Positions 24,728-33,296 of a stretch of 40,639 nucleotides of DNA are shown piece by piece. Every line of letters starts with the position of its first letter. The first letter of the stretch is position 1. The translations under genes were made by a program, and so were the position numbers. The notes beneath the pieces are model-generated. The model was not told the DNA's origin. It saw nothing but the letters and a program-made list of their open reading frames with translations, and made no database searches. Location: contig JAYVOF010000012.1 of NCBI GenBank assembly GCA_043758105.1, forward strand, positions 1-40,639, written 5' to 3'. The DNA comes from JANPPS01 sp043758105 (GTDB taxonomy: Bacteria > Pseudomonadota > Alphaproteobacteria > Acetobacterales > Acetobacteraceae).

Positions 24728-27262
24728 ATGAGTAGCGATGGCATGAGTAGCGATCCCGGACCGTCCGAGCCGATTCCCCGCAAGCGCCGGCCCCTGCTGC
24801 GCGCGCTGCGCTTCGTCATTGGACTTACGGTGGGGGCCGGATTGCTGGCGGCGATCGTGGGCGGGGTCGTGGGCTATCATCAATACGAGAAATATGCCGA
24901 GGACCTGCCGACCCTGGACGGCCTGCGCCATTATCAGCCCCGGGTGATGAGCCGGGTGTATGCCGGGGATAGTCATCTGATCGCCGAATTGGCCACCGAG
25001 CGGCGTATTTTCGTGCCGGTCGCCGCCATCCCGGATTTGGTAAAACAGGCGTTTCTATCGGCCGAAGATCAGAAATTCTGGACCCATCGTGGCATCGACC
25101 CGCTGGCGATCGCCCGGGCGGGGTGGACGGATGTGCTGCAATACGGCTCTGGCCGCCGGCCCGTGGGTGCCTCCACCATCACCCAGCAGGTGGCGAAGAA
25201 TATGCTCCTGGGGAATGAAGTCAGTGTGGCGCGTAAAGTAAAGGAGCTAATCCTTGCTAGGAGAATCGACCAATCCCTCAGCAAGGAGCAAGTGCTCGAA
25301 CTCTATTTAAATGAGATTTATTTGGGTCTTCAGGCCTATGGTGTGGCGGCGGCGGCACAGAGTTATTTCAACAAGGGCCTGGATGAGCTGAGCTTGCCCG
25401 AGGCGGCATTCTTGGCGGCCTTGCCAAAGGCACCCAATAACTACAACCCGTTCCGCTTCCCGGACGCGGCCAAGGCCCGGCGGGACTGGGTGATCGAGCG
25501 CATGGTGGAAGACCACGCGATCACCCCGGAGCAGGGGGGCGCGGCGCGGGCCACGCCGATCCTGCCATCGGCGTTTCATCGTCCGGAGACGGTGGTGGGG
25601 GCCGAGTGGTTTGCCGAGGAGGTCCGCCGCGGCATGGTAGAAAAATTTGGGCCGGACACGACCACCCAGGGCGGGCTTACGATTCGCACCAGCCTTGACC
25701 CGGCGTTGCAAGCGGCGGCCGACACGGCGCTGCGTCACGGGCTGATGGCCTATGACCGTAGCCATGGCGGCTGGCGCGGCCCCGTATCGCATCTCGAGCT
25801 CTCGCGGCTCGACGGCACGATGGCGGGGCGGGGCTGGATTTCCCGCATCGCCGGGGTCACCCGCCCGCCGGGCATGCTGGCGGAGTGGCGGCTGGCGATC
25901 GTGATCGAGGTTGCGAATGATACGGCGCAGTTGGGCTGGGTCGAACGCTCGGTCGTGGCGGCCGGCGGGGTCCGGAACGGGACGCTCTATCTTCCGGATG
26001 TCGGCTGGGCCCGGCCCGTGCGTGGCGCCAGCTTCGGCCCCGCGCCCCGCAAAATGAGCGATATCATGGCCGTGGGCGACGTCGTGATGGTGGAGCCACA
26101 GGATGCGCCCGCCGGTCGCGGCCCCGCCCGGCCGGACCGGATGCTGCTGCGTCAAATCCCGCTGGTCCAGGGTGCGTTGGCGACGATCGACCCTTCGACC
26201 GGACGCGTCTTGGCATTGTCCGGCGGCTGGAGCTTCGAAACCAGCCAGTTCAACCGCGCGACGCAGGCCGAGCGGCAGCCCGGCAGTTCGTTCAAGCCTT
26301 TCGTGTATCTGACAGCGCTCGAGGCAGGGTTCTCTCCGAGCCAGAAGGTGCTGGATGCGCCGTTCTCGCAAACCGTTGCGGGAGTGGAGTGGAAGCCGAA
26401 TAATTACGGCCTGAAATTCAACGGTCCGACGCCGATGCGGATTGCCCTCGAGAAATCGCTCAACCTCGTGACGGTGCGGCTGGCCGAGAAGGTCGGCATG
26501 GACGCGGTGGCGGAGACGGCGATGGCGTTCCACGTGGTGGACGGCATGCCGCGCGTGCTGCCGGCGGCGCTCGGCGCGGTGGAGACGACGGTGCTGCGTC
26601 AGGCGGCGGCCTATGCCGGGCTCGCGATGGGCGGCAAGGAGGTCCTGCCGTCCTTGGTCGATTCGGTGCAGGATCGCGACGGGCACATCCTGTGGCGGCC
26701 GCCCGGCCTATCGTGCCGCGGCTGCGACAAGCCGGAGCGCACGCCGAGTGTGCTGGACCAACGCAAGCAGGTCGCGGATCCGCAATCGACGTTCCAAGTG
26801 GTGACCATGATGCAGGGTGTGGTCGCGCGCGGAACCGGGTTTGCGGCCGGGCAGGGGCTGGGGCGGGCGATCGCGGGGAAGACCGGGACGAGCCAGGATT
26901 TCAATGACGCGTGGTTCGTGGGCTTCACCCCGGACCTCGTGACCGCGGTTTGGGTTGGCTATGACAATAATACGACTCTCGGTGAGAAAGAGACGGGTGG
27001 CGCCATTTCGGCCCCGATCTGGCATGAGTTCATGGTGGCCGCGCTTAAGGGCCGGCCGAACCTGGCGTTCCGCATACCGGACGGGGTGAAGCTCGCCGCG
27101 TGGGACAGCGGCAGCGGGCGGGTGACCGACGGGTTCAAGCTGGACCAGGTGCCGGGTGCCACGACCGGGGTCATCGGCACCGCGGATAATGGGTTATCCG
27201 TCAACACCAGCGCGCCGGGTTCCGGCGTTGGCATCGACAGCGGCATGGGCGGGCTGTATTGA
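24728..27262 (+). CDS. mrcA: Penicillin-binding protein 1A, bifunctional peptidoglycan synthase
   Basis: Inner-membrane class A PBP that polymerises and crosslinks glycan; 844 residues. One N-terminal helix (about 30-55) is followed by the GT51 domain: FLSAEDQKFWTHRGIDPLAI with the catalytic Glu, then GASTITQQVAKNMLLGNE and LELYLNEIYLGLQAYG. The transpeptidase domain has SSFK (Ser about 520), SLN (about 578) and KTGTS (about 717). In between is the OB-like segment of the PBP1A type. The start region is a 15-base duplication, so ATG 24728 or 24743 could be used. Forms an operon with the amidase, and prfB follows. Confidence 0.95.
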   Translation: MSSDGMSSDPGPSEPIPRKRRPLLRALRFVIGLTVGAGLLAAIVGGVVGYHQYEKYAEDLPTLDGLRHYQPRVMSRVYAGDSHLIAELATERRIFVPVAAIPDLVKQAFLSAEDQKFWTHRGIDPLAIARAGWTDVLQYGSGRRPVGASTITQQVAKNMLLGNEVSVARKVKELILARRIDQSLSKEQVLELYLNEIYLGLQAYGVAAAAQSYFNKGLDELSLPEAAFLAALPKAPNNYNPFRFPDAAKARRDWVIERMVEDHAITPEQGGAARATPILPSAFHRPETVVGAEWFAEEVRRGMVEKFGPDTTTQGGLTIRTSLDPALQAAADTALRHGLMAYDRSHGGWRGPVSHLELSRLDGTMAGRGWISRIAGVTRPPGMLAEWRLAIVIEVANDTAQLGWVERSVVAAGGVRNGTLYLPDVGWARPVRGASFGPAPRKMSDIMAVGDVVMVEPQDAPAGRGPARPDRMLLRQIPLVQGALATIDPSTGRVLALSGGWSFETSQFNRATQAERQPGSSFKPFVYLTALEAGFSPSQKVLDAPFSQTVAGVEWKPNNYGLKFNGPTPMRIALEKSLNLVTVRLAEKVGMDAVAETAMAFHVVDGMPRVLPAALGAVETTVLRQAAAYAGLAMGGKEVLPSLVDSVQDRDGHILWRPPGLSCRGCDKPERTPSVLDQRKQVADPQSTFQVVTMMQGVVARGTGFAAGQGLGRAIAGKTGTSQDFNDAWFVGFTPDLVTAVWVGYDNNTTLGEKETGGAISAPIWHEFMVAALKGRPNLAFRIPDGVKLAAWDSGSGRVTDGFKLDQVPGATTGVIGTADNGLSVNTSAPGSGVGIDSGMGGLY

Positions 27263-27289
27263 GCGCGGCCCGAACCTAAATGGCTGTTC

Positions 27290-28421
27290 ATGTCCACTGA
27301 AACCGACGCGCTCCATCAGCAGCTCAAGCAGACCTTCGCGCTGCTAAGGAGGCATCTTTGACTGGGATGTATCCACGGCACGGCTGGAGGAGCTGAACGC
27401 GCTCTCGGAAGACCCGGCATTATGGAATGACGCGTCCGCGGCGCAGACGCTGATGCGCGAGCGGAACAGGCTGGCCAGCTTGATCGGCGCGCTGACCACC
27501 ATGGAAGGGGAGGTCGCGGATACCGTGGACCTCATCGCCATGGCGGAGGCCGAGGGCGATGCCGGCATGGTGGTGGACGGGATGGCCACATTGCGCACCG
27601 TCCTGGCAGAGGCCAAGCGCCGCGAGATCGAGAGCCTGCTATCGGGCGAGGCGGACGGGTTCGACGCGTTCCTGGAAGTGAACTCGGGCGCCGGCGGGAC
27701 GGAGGCGCAGGATTGGGCCGAGATGCTGGCCCGCATGTATTCCCGCTGGGCCGAGCAGCACGGCTATAAGGTTCAGTTGATGGAGCAGAGCGAGGGCGAG
27801 CAGGCCGGGATCAAATCCGCGACCCTGCAGGTCACCGGCCCCAACGCCTATGGCTGGCTGAAGACGGAGGCCGGGGTCCATCGTCTGGTGCGGATCAGTC
27901 CGTTCGACCAGGCCGCCCGGCGGCAGACCAGCTTCGCCAGCGTCTGGGTCTATCCCGTGGTGGACGATACGATCGAGATCGAGATCAACGAGAGTGACTT
28001 GCGCATCGACACGTTCCGCGCGAGCGGCGCCGGCGGTCAGCACGTGAACAAGACCGAAAGCGCCATCCGCATCACGCATATCCCGACCAATATCGTGGTG
28101 GCGTGCCAAACCGACCGCAGCCAGCACCGCAACCGGGCGACCGCGATGGGCATGCTGAAGGCGCGGATGTATGAGGCCGAGCTGCAGCGGCGCGAGGTGG
28201 CGGCGAACGCGCAGGAGAATGCCAAGACCGATATTGGCTGGGGCCATCAGATCCGCAGCTACGTGCTGGCGCCCTACCAACTCGTGAAGGACCTCCGTAC
28301 CGGGGTCGAAACCGGCAACCCCGGTGCCGTGCTGGACGGCGCGCTGGACGATTTCATGGCGGCCGCACTGGCTGCCCGCGTCGGCGCGACCCGCAGCGAC
28401 GCGAGTGCCCAAGCGCAGTAA
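27290..28421 (+). CDS. prfB: Peptide chain release factor 2, with programmed +1 frameshift
   Basis: RF2 reads UGA and UAA and triggers peptide release. Two frames are joined: 27290-27358 encodes 23 codons ending CTT before an in-frame TGA (27359-27361), and translation continues in the +1 frame at GAC (27360) with DWDVSTARLEEL to the stop at 28419-28421, giving about 376 residues. The second part holds the hydrolysis motif GAGGQHVNKTES and the SPF anticodon-like motif (RISPFD). An uninterrupted reading would find only a truncated RF2 from 27453. The start ATG 27290 lies 28 bases after the PBP1A stop. Confidence 0.95.
27347..27362 (+). promoter_or_regulatory. prfB: prfB frameshift signal
   Basis: AGGAGG (27347-27352), three-base spacer CAT, then CTT-TGA-C. 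This is the classical RF2 autoregulatory site: the internal Shine-Dalgarno and slow termination at UGA when RF2 is scarce shift the ribosome by +1. All parts are present at the usual spacing. Confidence 0.95.
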
Positions 28422-28477
28422 GCGTCCGCCGGACCAGGGGCACGGGAACCCACTCTCCAACGGTCCGTTCGCGGTTG

Positions 28478-29908
28478 ATGGATGATGACATCTTCGAAAC
28501 GGACGTGCCCGCCCGGCTGGACCGCCTGCCATGGGGGCGGTTTCACACGCTGGTGGTGGTGGCCCTGGGGATCACCTGGATCCTGGATGGGCTGGAGGTC
28601 ACGCTGGTCGGCTCCTTGGCCGGTGCCATCTCGGACTCGCCGCGGTTGCAGATGGGACCGGGTCAGTTCGGCATCACCGCCAGCGCGTACTTGGCCGGAG
28701 CCGTCGTCGGCGCCTTGGGGTTTGGTTGGCTGACGGACCGGCTGGGGCGTAAGAAGCTATTCACCATTACTGTGTTAATCTACCTGCTGGCCACTATCGC
28801 GTCTGGATGTGCTTGGGACGTATGGTCGTTTGCGGTATTTCGCTTCATCACCGGCGCGGGGATCGGCGGCGAGTATGCGGCGGTGAATGCGACGATCCAG
28901 GAGCTGATCCCGGCCCGGCGACGCGGATTTACGGACCTGGTGATCAATGGCAGCTTTTGGCTTGGCGCGGCGATCGGAGCGGTGGGGGCGGTGGTGGCGC
29001 TGGATCCGCGGGTGATCGACCCGGAATGGGGCTGGCGGCTCGCCTTCGTTATTGGCGGGGTGATCGGCGTGTTCGTGCTGCTGCTGCGGCGGTTCATCCC
29101 GGAATCTCCCCGCTGGTTGATGACGCATGGCCGGCCGGAGGAGGCGGGGGAGGTAGTGGCGGCGATCGAGCGCCGGGTCGAGCGGGAGACGGGCCATCCC
29201 CTGCCACCGGTGCCGCCGGGGCGGATCCGGCTGCGGCGGCATCGGGGGGATTGGTTTGCAGCGAGCCTTCGTGTCCTGGCCGGCACCTACCGGCGGCGGA
29301 CGGTCCTTGGCGTCGCGTTGATGGCGTCGCAGGCGTTTTGTTACAACGCCGTGCTGTTCACGTATTCGCTGGTGTTGACCCGGTTTTACGACGTGCCGTT
29401 CGGGCAGGTCGGCTGGTTCATGCTGCCGTTCGCACTGGGTAATTTCGCTGGGCCGCTGTTGCTGGGGCGGCTGTTCGATATTTGGGGGCGGCGGCGGATG
29501 ATTAGCGGAACCTACGCCATCTCCGGCCTGTTGATGGCGGCGGTAGGGTGGATGTTTGCGCGCGGCTGGTTGACGGCGGCGGAACAGACAGTCGCGTGGA
29601 CCGCGATCTTCTTTTTTGCCTCTGCCGCCGCGTCCTCGGCCTATCTCACGGTCGGCGAAACGTTTCCGCTCGAGGTGCGGGCCGTGGCGATCTCGGTTTT
29701 CTACGCATTCGGCATCTTGGCCGGCGGCATCGCCGGGCCGGCGCTGTTCGGAGCGTTGATCGAGACCGGGTCCCGGGATGAGGTGTTGCTCGGCTATCTG
29801 TTGGGCGGGGGATTGATGGTCGGCGCGGCGGTGGTGGAGTGGTGGCTGGGGGTGGAGGCAGAGGGGCGTTCGCTCGAGGACGTGGCGCCGCCGCTGTCAG
29901 CCGCATGA
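28478..29908 (+). CDS. Major facilitator superfamily transporter
   Basis: A 476-residue inner-membrane transporter with twelve hydrophobic helices. Motif A is GWLTDRLGRKKLF in the first cytoplasmic loop, repeated as GRLFDIWGRRRM in the second half. PESPRWLMTHGRPEEA after helix 6 and GEYAAVNATIQELIPARRRG after helix 4 place it among the metabolite:proton symporters (sugar or aromatic/organic acid type). The start is ATG 28478; a TTG three bases earlier is less likely. Monocistronic by position, 53 bases or so after prfB. The substrate cannot be deduced. Confidence 0.9.
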   Translation: MDDDIFETDVPARLDRLPWGRFHTLVVVALGITWILDGLEVTLVGSLAGAISDSPRLQMGPGQFGITASAYLAGAVVGALGFGWLTDRLGRKKLFTITVLIYLLATIASGCAWDVWSFAVFRFITGAGIGGEYAAVNATIQELIPARRRGFTDLVINGSFWLGAAIGAVGAVVALDPRVIDPEWGWRLAFVIGGVIGVFVLLLRRFIPESPRWLMTHGRPEEAGEVVAAIERRVERETGHPLPPVPPGRIRLRRHRGDWFAASLRVLAGTYRRRTVLGVALMASQAFCYNAVLFTYSLVLTRFYDVPFGQVGWFMLPFALGNFAGPLLLGRLFDIWGRRRMISGTYAISGLLMAAVGWMFARGWLTAAEQTVAWTAIFFFASAAASSAYLTVGETFPLEVRAVAISVFYAFGILAGGIAGPALFGALIETGSRDEVLLGYLLGGGLMVGAAVVEWWLGVEAEGRSLEDVAPPLSAA

Positions 29909-29969
29909 AACCGCGGACGTGCGGTGCCGTTAAATCGCCGTGGCATGGAGCCGCTCAAGGGATAGGATC

Positions 29970-30158
29970 ATGGTCGACGAAAACCGAGTGAAGGGCGCGT
30001 GGGATCAGGCCAAGGGTGCCGTCAAGGAAGGCACCGGTAAGCTGGTGGGTGATCAGAAATTGCAGGCCGAGGGCATGGCCGACAAGGTCAAGGGGAAGGG
30101 CGAGAGCGCCGTCGGCAGTGCCAAGGATGCCGTGCGGGATGCCGTGAAGAAGCCCTAA
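29970..30158 (+). CDS. CsbD family stress-response protein
   Basis: A 62-residue, highly charged, Lys/Ala/Gly-rich cytoplasmic protein of the CsbD/YjbJ type, usually induced by general stress; biochemical role unknown. ENRVKGAWDQAKGAVKEGTG and the internal repeat of KxKGxxE patterns identify it. The start ATG 29970 has AGGGATAGGATC upstream, and an earlier in-frame start at 29940 adds non-conserved residues. A terminator follows directly. Confidence 0.88.
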   Translation: MVDENRVKGAWDQAKGAVKEGTGKLVGDQKLQAEGMADKVKGKGESAVGSAKDAVRDAVKKP

Positions 30159-30178
30159 TTCAACGCGGCTACGGCGAG

Positions 30179-30207
30179 ACGGGCGTCCATTGGGGCGCCC
30201 GTTTTCG
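30179..30207 (+). terminator. Intrinsic terminator after the CsbD gene
   Basis: ACGGGCG (30179-30185) and CGCCCGT (30196-30202) pair around a 10-base loop, followed by TTTTCG. It suits termination of the csbD-like transcript and lies 50 bases before the flavin reductase. Confidence 0.75.
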
Positions 30208-30260
30208 TTTGATGCCAGCCGATCCCGCGCCATATACAGAGAGTGCGTTGGAGGTTTCGG

Positions 30261-30752
30261 GTGGTAGATCGGCAGAGTTATCGGGACGCCATGGCCCGCC
30301 TGGGCGCGGCCGTCAGCGTGGTCACGACGGATGGAGCGGCCGGGCAGTGGGGTTTTACGGCGTCGGCGGTGTGTAGCGTGACCGACCAACCGCCGACATT
30401 GTTGGTATGCATGAACCGGGGCAGCGCGGTAAACGAAGCGTTCAAGCATAACGGCGTGTTATGCGTGAACACTTTGGCCGCGTCACAAGAAGCGCTGTCT
30501 CCGTTATTTGGCGGCGGTGATGTTGTGATGACTGAGCGCTTTGCACGGGGCCGTTGGAGCCGGCTGGTCACCGGTTCACCCGTGTTGGAGGGTGCGGTCG
30601 TCTCGTTCGATTGCCGGATTGCGCAGGTGACGGAGGTCGGCACGCACAGCGTCGTGTTCTGCGAGGTCCTGGCGATCCAGTCCGGTGATGCGCGCGAGGG
30701 ATTGATCTATTTCGGCCGCGCCTATCATCGAGTCGCCCCCGCCGCCGCTTGA
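30261..30752 (+). CDS. Flavin reductase domain protein
   Basis: A 163-residue FMN/FAD-dependent NAD(P)H:flavin oxidoreductase of the HpaC/RutF family, which supplies reduced flavin to a monooxygenase. SYRDAMARLGAAVSVVTTDG, GFTASAVCSVTDQPPTLLVCMNRGSA and LCVNTLAASQEALSPLFGGG are the conserved parts of the split-barrel fold. Start GTG 30261 is chosen for GGAGG six bases upstream; GTG 30243 in the same frame lies before that site. No partner monooxygenase is in the window. Confidence 0.88.
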   Translation: MVDRQSYRDAMARLGAAVSVVTTDGAAGQWGFTASAVCSVTDQPPTLLVCMNRGSAVNEAFKHNGVLCVNTLAASQEALSPLFGGGDVVMTERFARGRWSRLVTGSPVLEGAVVSFDCRIAQVTEVGTHSVVFCEVLAIQSGDAREGLIYFGRAYHRVAPAAA

Positions 30753-30772
30753 TCGAGGGCGTGGCGAGACGG

Positions 30773-30866
30773 GTCATTGCGAGACGCCGCTTGGCGGCGA
30801 AGCAATCCAGGAGACACAAGAGCGCGTGTTGCCCCTGGATTGCTTCGCCACGGGGCTCGCCATGAC
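30773..30866. repeat. MITE-like inverted repeat, copy 2 (short form)
   Basis: GTCATTGCGAG (30773-30783) and CTCGCCATGAC (30856-30866) face each other, with GCAATCCAGG and CCTGGATTGC inside, as in copy 1. It lacks the outer TGGTAT/GGCCGTTG ends of copy 1. Like copy 1 it fills the space between two convergent genes. Confidence 0.75.
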
Positions 30867-30875
30867 GGCTAAGCC

Positions 30876-31379
30876 TTACTTATGGCCGCTAATCCGGTCC
30901 ATGAGGGCGAGGAGCACGCCTGAGATCACAAACAGCAGCAGTAACCCGGCATGCCACGCTAGCACACGGTCCGGCGTTGTTTCGATTTCCCAAAAATCCT
31001 CTAGCACGTGGATCGCCGAGATTGCGACGATACTAGCAATCAATTTCAGCTTGATCTCGGAAAAGCCGGTATGGGCCAGCCAGGCCGGATGGTCCGGATG
31101 GTCTGCGGTATCAAGCGGGCTTACAAAATTCTCATACCCGGCCAGGATCACCATCAGCACAAGGTTGGCCATGAGAGAGATATCTATCAGGCCGAGCAGG
31201 CCCAGGATCAGTTGCGCACTGTCACCGTTTATGGCAACCAACGTGAGTGCCACCGCGGCCTTACCGAACTTAATCAGCAATAGCAGCAGGCTCAATCCCA
31301 GCCCGGCATAAATCGGCGCAAGCAGCCAGCGGCACGAAAACAGGATGCGCTCGAAAGCGCCGGAGAAAGGTCTCGTCAC
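30876..31379 (-). CDS. YqhA-like (UPF0114) membrane protein
   Basis: A 167-residue inner-membrane protein with about four helices: LLAPIYAGLGLSLLLLLIKF, LILGLLGLIDISLMANLVLMVILAGYENFVS, a third near IKLKLIASIVAISAIHVLEDFW, and LLLLFVISGVLLALMDRI. The GLIDISLMANLVLMV and YENFVSPLD strings are characteristic of the YqhA/TIGR00645 family, whose function is unknown. Start GTG 31379 is weakly supported: no good ribosome site is seen. The 3' end abuts the MITE-like repeat. Confidence 0.85.
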   Translation of the reverse strand: MTRPFSGAFERILFSCRWLLAPIYAGLGLSLLLLLIKFGKAAVALTLVAINGDSAQLILGLLGLIDISLMANLVLMVILAGYENFVSPLDTADHPDHPAWLAHTGFSEIKLKLIASIVAISAIHVLEDFWEIETTPDRVLAWHAGLLLLFVISGVLLALMDRISGHK

Positions 31380-31387
31380 GGGAGAGG

Positions 31388-31413
31388 CCGGCCCCGGGAT
31401 AAACCGGGGCCGG
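31388..31413. terminator. GC-rich hairpin at the end of the liv operon
   Basis: CCGGCCCCGG-gataaa-CCGGGGCCGG, a perfect ten-pair stem, lies eight bases after the stop of the substrate-binding protein gene. There is no T run on the minus strand, so it may work with Rho or by protecting the mRNA end. Confidence 0.6.
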
Positions 31414-31420
31414 ATGTTAC

Positions 31421-32515
31421 CTACATCTCGGAGTAGTTGCCATTCTTCCAGACATAGAACACATAGTCGGCGTTGGTAATGTCACCCTTCTTGTCGAAGG
31501 TAATCGGCCCGATCACCGTATCCTGCGGCTTGCCGGCGTGTAGAGCATCCGACACTTTCTTGGCGTCCGTGCTGTTGGCCGCCTTGGCGCCCGCGGCCCA
31601 GGTCTGCAGCGCCGCATACGTGTACAACGTATAGCCCTCGGGATCGAACCCCTTCGCCTTGAACTCGGCGACCACGGCGGCGGCGGTCGAGCGCTTGCGC
31701 GGGTCGGACGGGAAGGTCATCAGCGTGCCCTCGCCGGCCGGGCCGGCGATTTGCCAGAACTCGGCGGTCGCCAAGGCGTCGCCGCCGACCATGGTGATGT
31801 TCATGCCCTGCTCTTTGGCCTGGCGCGCAATCAGGCCGGTCTCGGTATGATAGCCGCCGACGTAAATCACCTCGACCCCGGCCTGCTTCATGCGGCTCAC
31901 GATGGCAGAATAGTCCCGCTCACCGGGAGTATAGGCGGCGTATAGCGCCTCCGCCCCGCCATTGGCAGTGAGGCCCTTCTTGGTCTCGTCGGCCAGGCCC
32001 TTACCATAGGCCGAGTTGTCATGCAGGATGGCGATCTTCTTACCCTTGAAGTTGGTCGCCAAATACTTGCCGGCGATGGCACCTTGCTGATCATCCCGTC
32101 CACAGACGCGGAACGTGTTCCAGCCGCCCTCATCAGTATAGCGTGGATTGGTGCTGGCCGGGCTGATCTGCAGCACGCCCTCCTCGCCATAGACCTTACT
32201 GGCCGGGATCGAGCTGCCGGAGCAATAATGCCCGGCGACCACGACCACCTTCTTGCTCGCCATTTGGTTCGCGACCGACACGGCCTGCTTCGGATCGCAC
32301 GCGTCGTCGCCGATCTCGAGAATGAGCTGCTGGCCGTTCACGCCGCCGGCCTTATTGATATCGGCCACCGCCTGCTCGGCGCCGGCCTTCATCTGGCTGC
32401 CGACCGCAGCGTAGGAGCCGGTCATCGGTCCGACGGTCGCGACGTGGATTTGGGCGTGGGCGGCGGCCGTGAACGCGATCATGGCGGCACCGGCGAACAA
32501 TGTCCTGCGTAGCAT
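31421..32515 (-). CDS. Branched-chain amino acid ABC transporter, substrate-binding protein
   Basis: Periplasmic Leu/Ile/Val-type binding protein, 364 residues, start ATG 32515 with AGGAG upstream; the frame is open further upstream (to 32665) but that part is not a signal peptide. MLRRTLFAGAAMIAFTAAAHA is the signal peptide. The rest shows the type I fold: GPMTGSYAAVGSQMKAGAEQAV, GDDACDPKQAVSVANQMAS, GHYCSGSSIPASKVY and SPASTNPRYTDEG. It is last in the liv operon, 64 bases after livF. Actual ligand could be other amino acids or small organic acids. Confidence 0.92.
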   Translation of the reverse strand: MLRRTLFAGAAMIAFTAAAHAQIHVATVGPMTGSYAAVGSQMKAGAEQAVADINKAGGVNGQQLILEIGDDACDPKQAVSVANQMASKKVVVVAGHYCSGSSIPASKVYGEEGVLQISPASTNPRYTDEGGWNTFRVCGRDDQQGAIAGKYLATNFKGKKIAILHDNSAYGKGLADETKKGLTANGGAEALYAAYTPGERDYSAIVSRMKQAGVEVIYVGGYHTETGLIARQAKEQGMNITMVGGDALATAEFWQIAGPAGEGTLMTFPSDPRKRSTAAAVVAEFKAKGFDPEGYTLYTYAALQTWAAGAKAANSTDAKKVSDALHAGKPQDTVIGPITFDKKGDITNADYVFYVWKNGNYSEM

Positions 32516-32579
32516 GGTGGTCTCCTGAAACGAACGTGACCCCGTAACCCTATGCGTTCGGTGCGGGGCAGGGAAGCGG

Positions 32580-33296
32580 CTAATGCGCGCCTTCGAGGTA
32601 GGCCGCGCGGATTTCCGGGCGGGCCAGCAACTCGGCACCGGGTCCGGCCATGGTGATGGCGCCATTCACCAACACATACCCCCGATGCGCCAGCCGAAGC
32701 GCCTGATAGGCATTCTGCTCGACCAGCAAAACCGTCAGTCCTTCGTCTTGGTTCAACTGACGGATGGCACCGAAAATTTGCCGCACCACCAACGGCGCCA
32801 GGCCGAGGCTCGGCTCGTCCAGCAACAACAGCCGCGGTTGGCTCATGAGGGCGCGTCCGATCGCCAGCATCTGCTGCTCGCCGCCGGACAATGTGCCGCC
32901 GCGCTGGGTGAGACGCTCCTTCAAACGGGGGAATAGATGAAAAACCTGGTCGCGCAGCCGCTCATAGTTCCGCATTTGCACGACTTCCGCGCCCATCAGG
33001 AGGTTCTCCTGCACGGTCATGCGGGCGAAAATGCGCCGTCCCTCCGGGGCCTGCGCCATCCCCATCCGCATGATCTCGTGCGTCGGCGCCTGCGTGATGT
33101 CGGTGCCGTCATAGGTGATGCGGCCGTCGCGGGCGTGGGGCGAGCCGCAGATCGTCATCATGAGCGTGCTTTTGCCGGCACCGTTGGCCCCGATCAGCGT
33201 CACGATCTCGCCCTGCGCAACGTCTAGATCGACTCCGCGCAGCGCCTGAATCGCGCCGTAGAACGCGGTGACGCCCTCCAGCTTCAACAGGCTCAT
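32580..33296 (-). CDS. livF: Branched-chain amino acid ABC transporter ATPase LivF
   Basis: Cytoplasmic ATPase of the uptake system, 238 residues. Walker A is GANGAGKST, signature LSGGEQQMLAIGRAL, and Walker B LLLLDEPSLGL. SLGLAPLVV is the LivF-type continuation, which together with the short length separates it from LivG. The ATG start overlaps the livG stop (ATGA). Confidence 0.93.
   Translation of the reverse strand: MSLLKLEGVTAFYGAIQALRGVDLDVAQGEIVTLIGANGAGKSTLMMTICGSPHARDGRITYDGTDITQAPTHEIMRMGMAQAPEGRRIFARMTVQENLLMGAEVVQMRNYERLRDQVFHLFPRLKERLTQRGGTLSGGEQQMLAIGRALMSQPRLLLLDEPSLGLAPLVVRQIFGAIRQLNQDEGLTVLLVEQNAYQALRLAHRGYVLVNGAITMAGPGAELLARPEIRAAYLEGAH

Noticed and set aside
25307..26686. 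459-codon minus-strand frame
   Set aside because: Antisense to PBP1A, whose catalytic motifs are all present.
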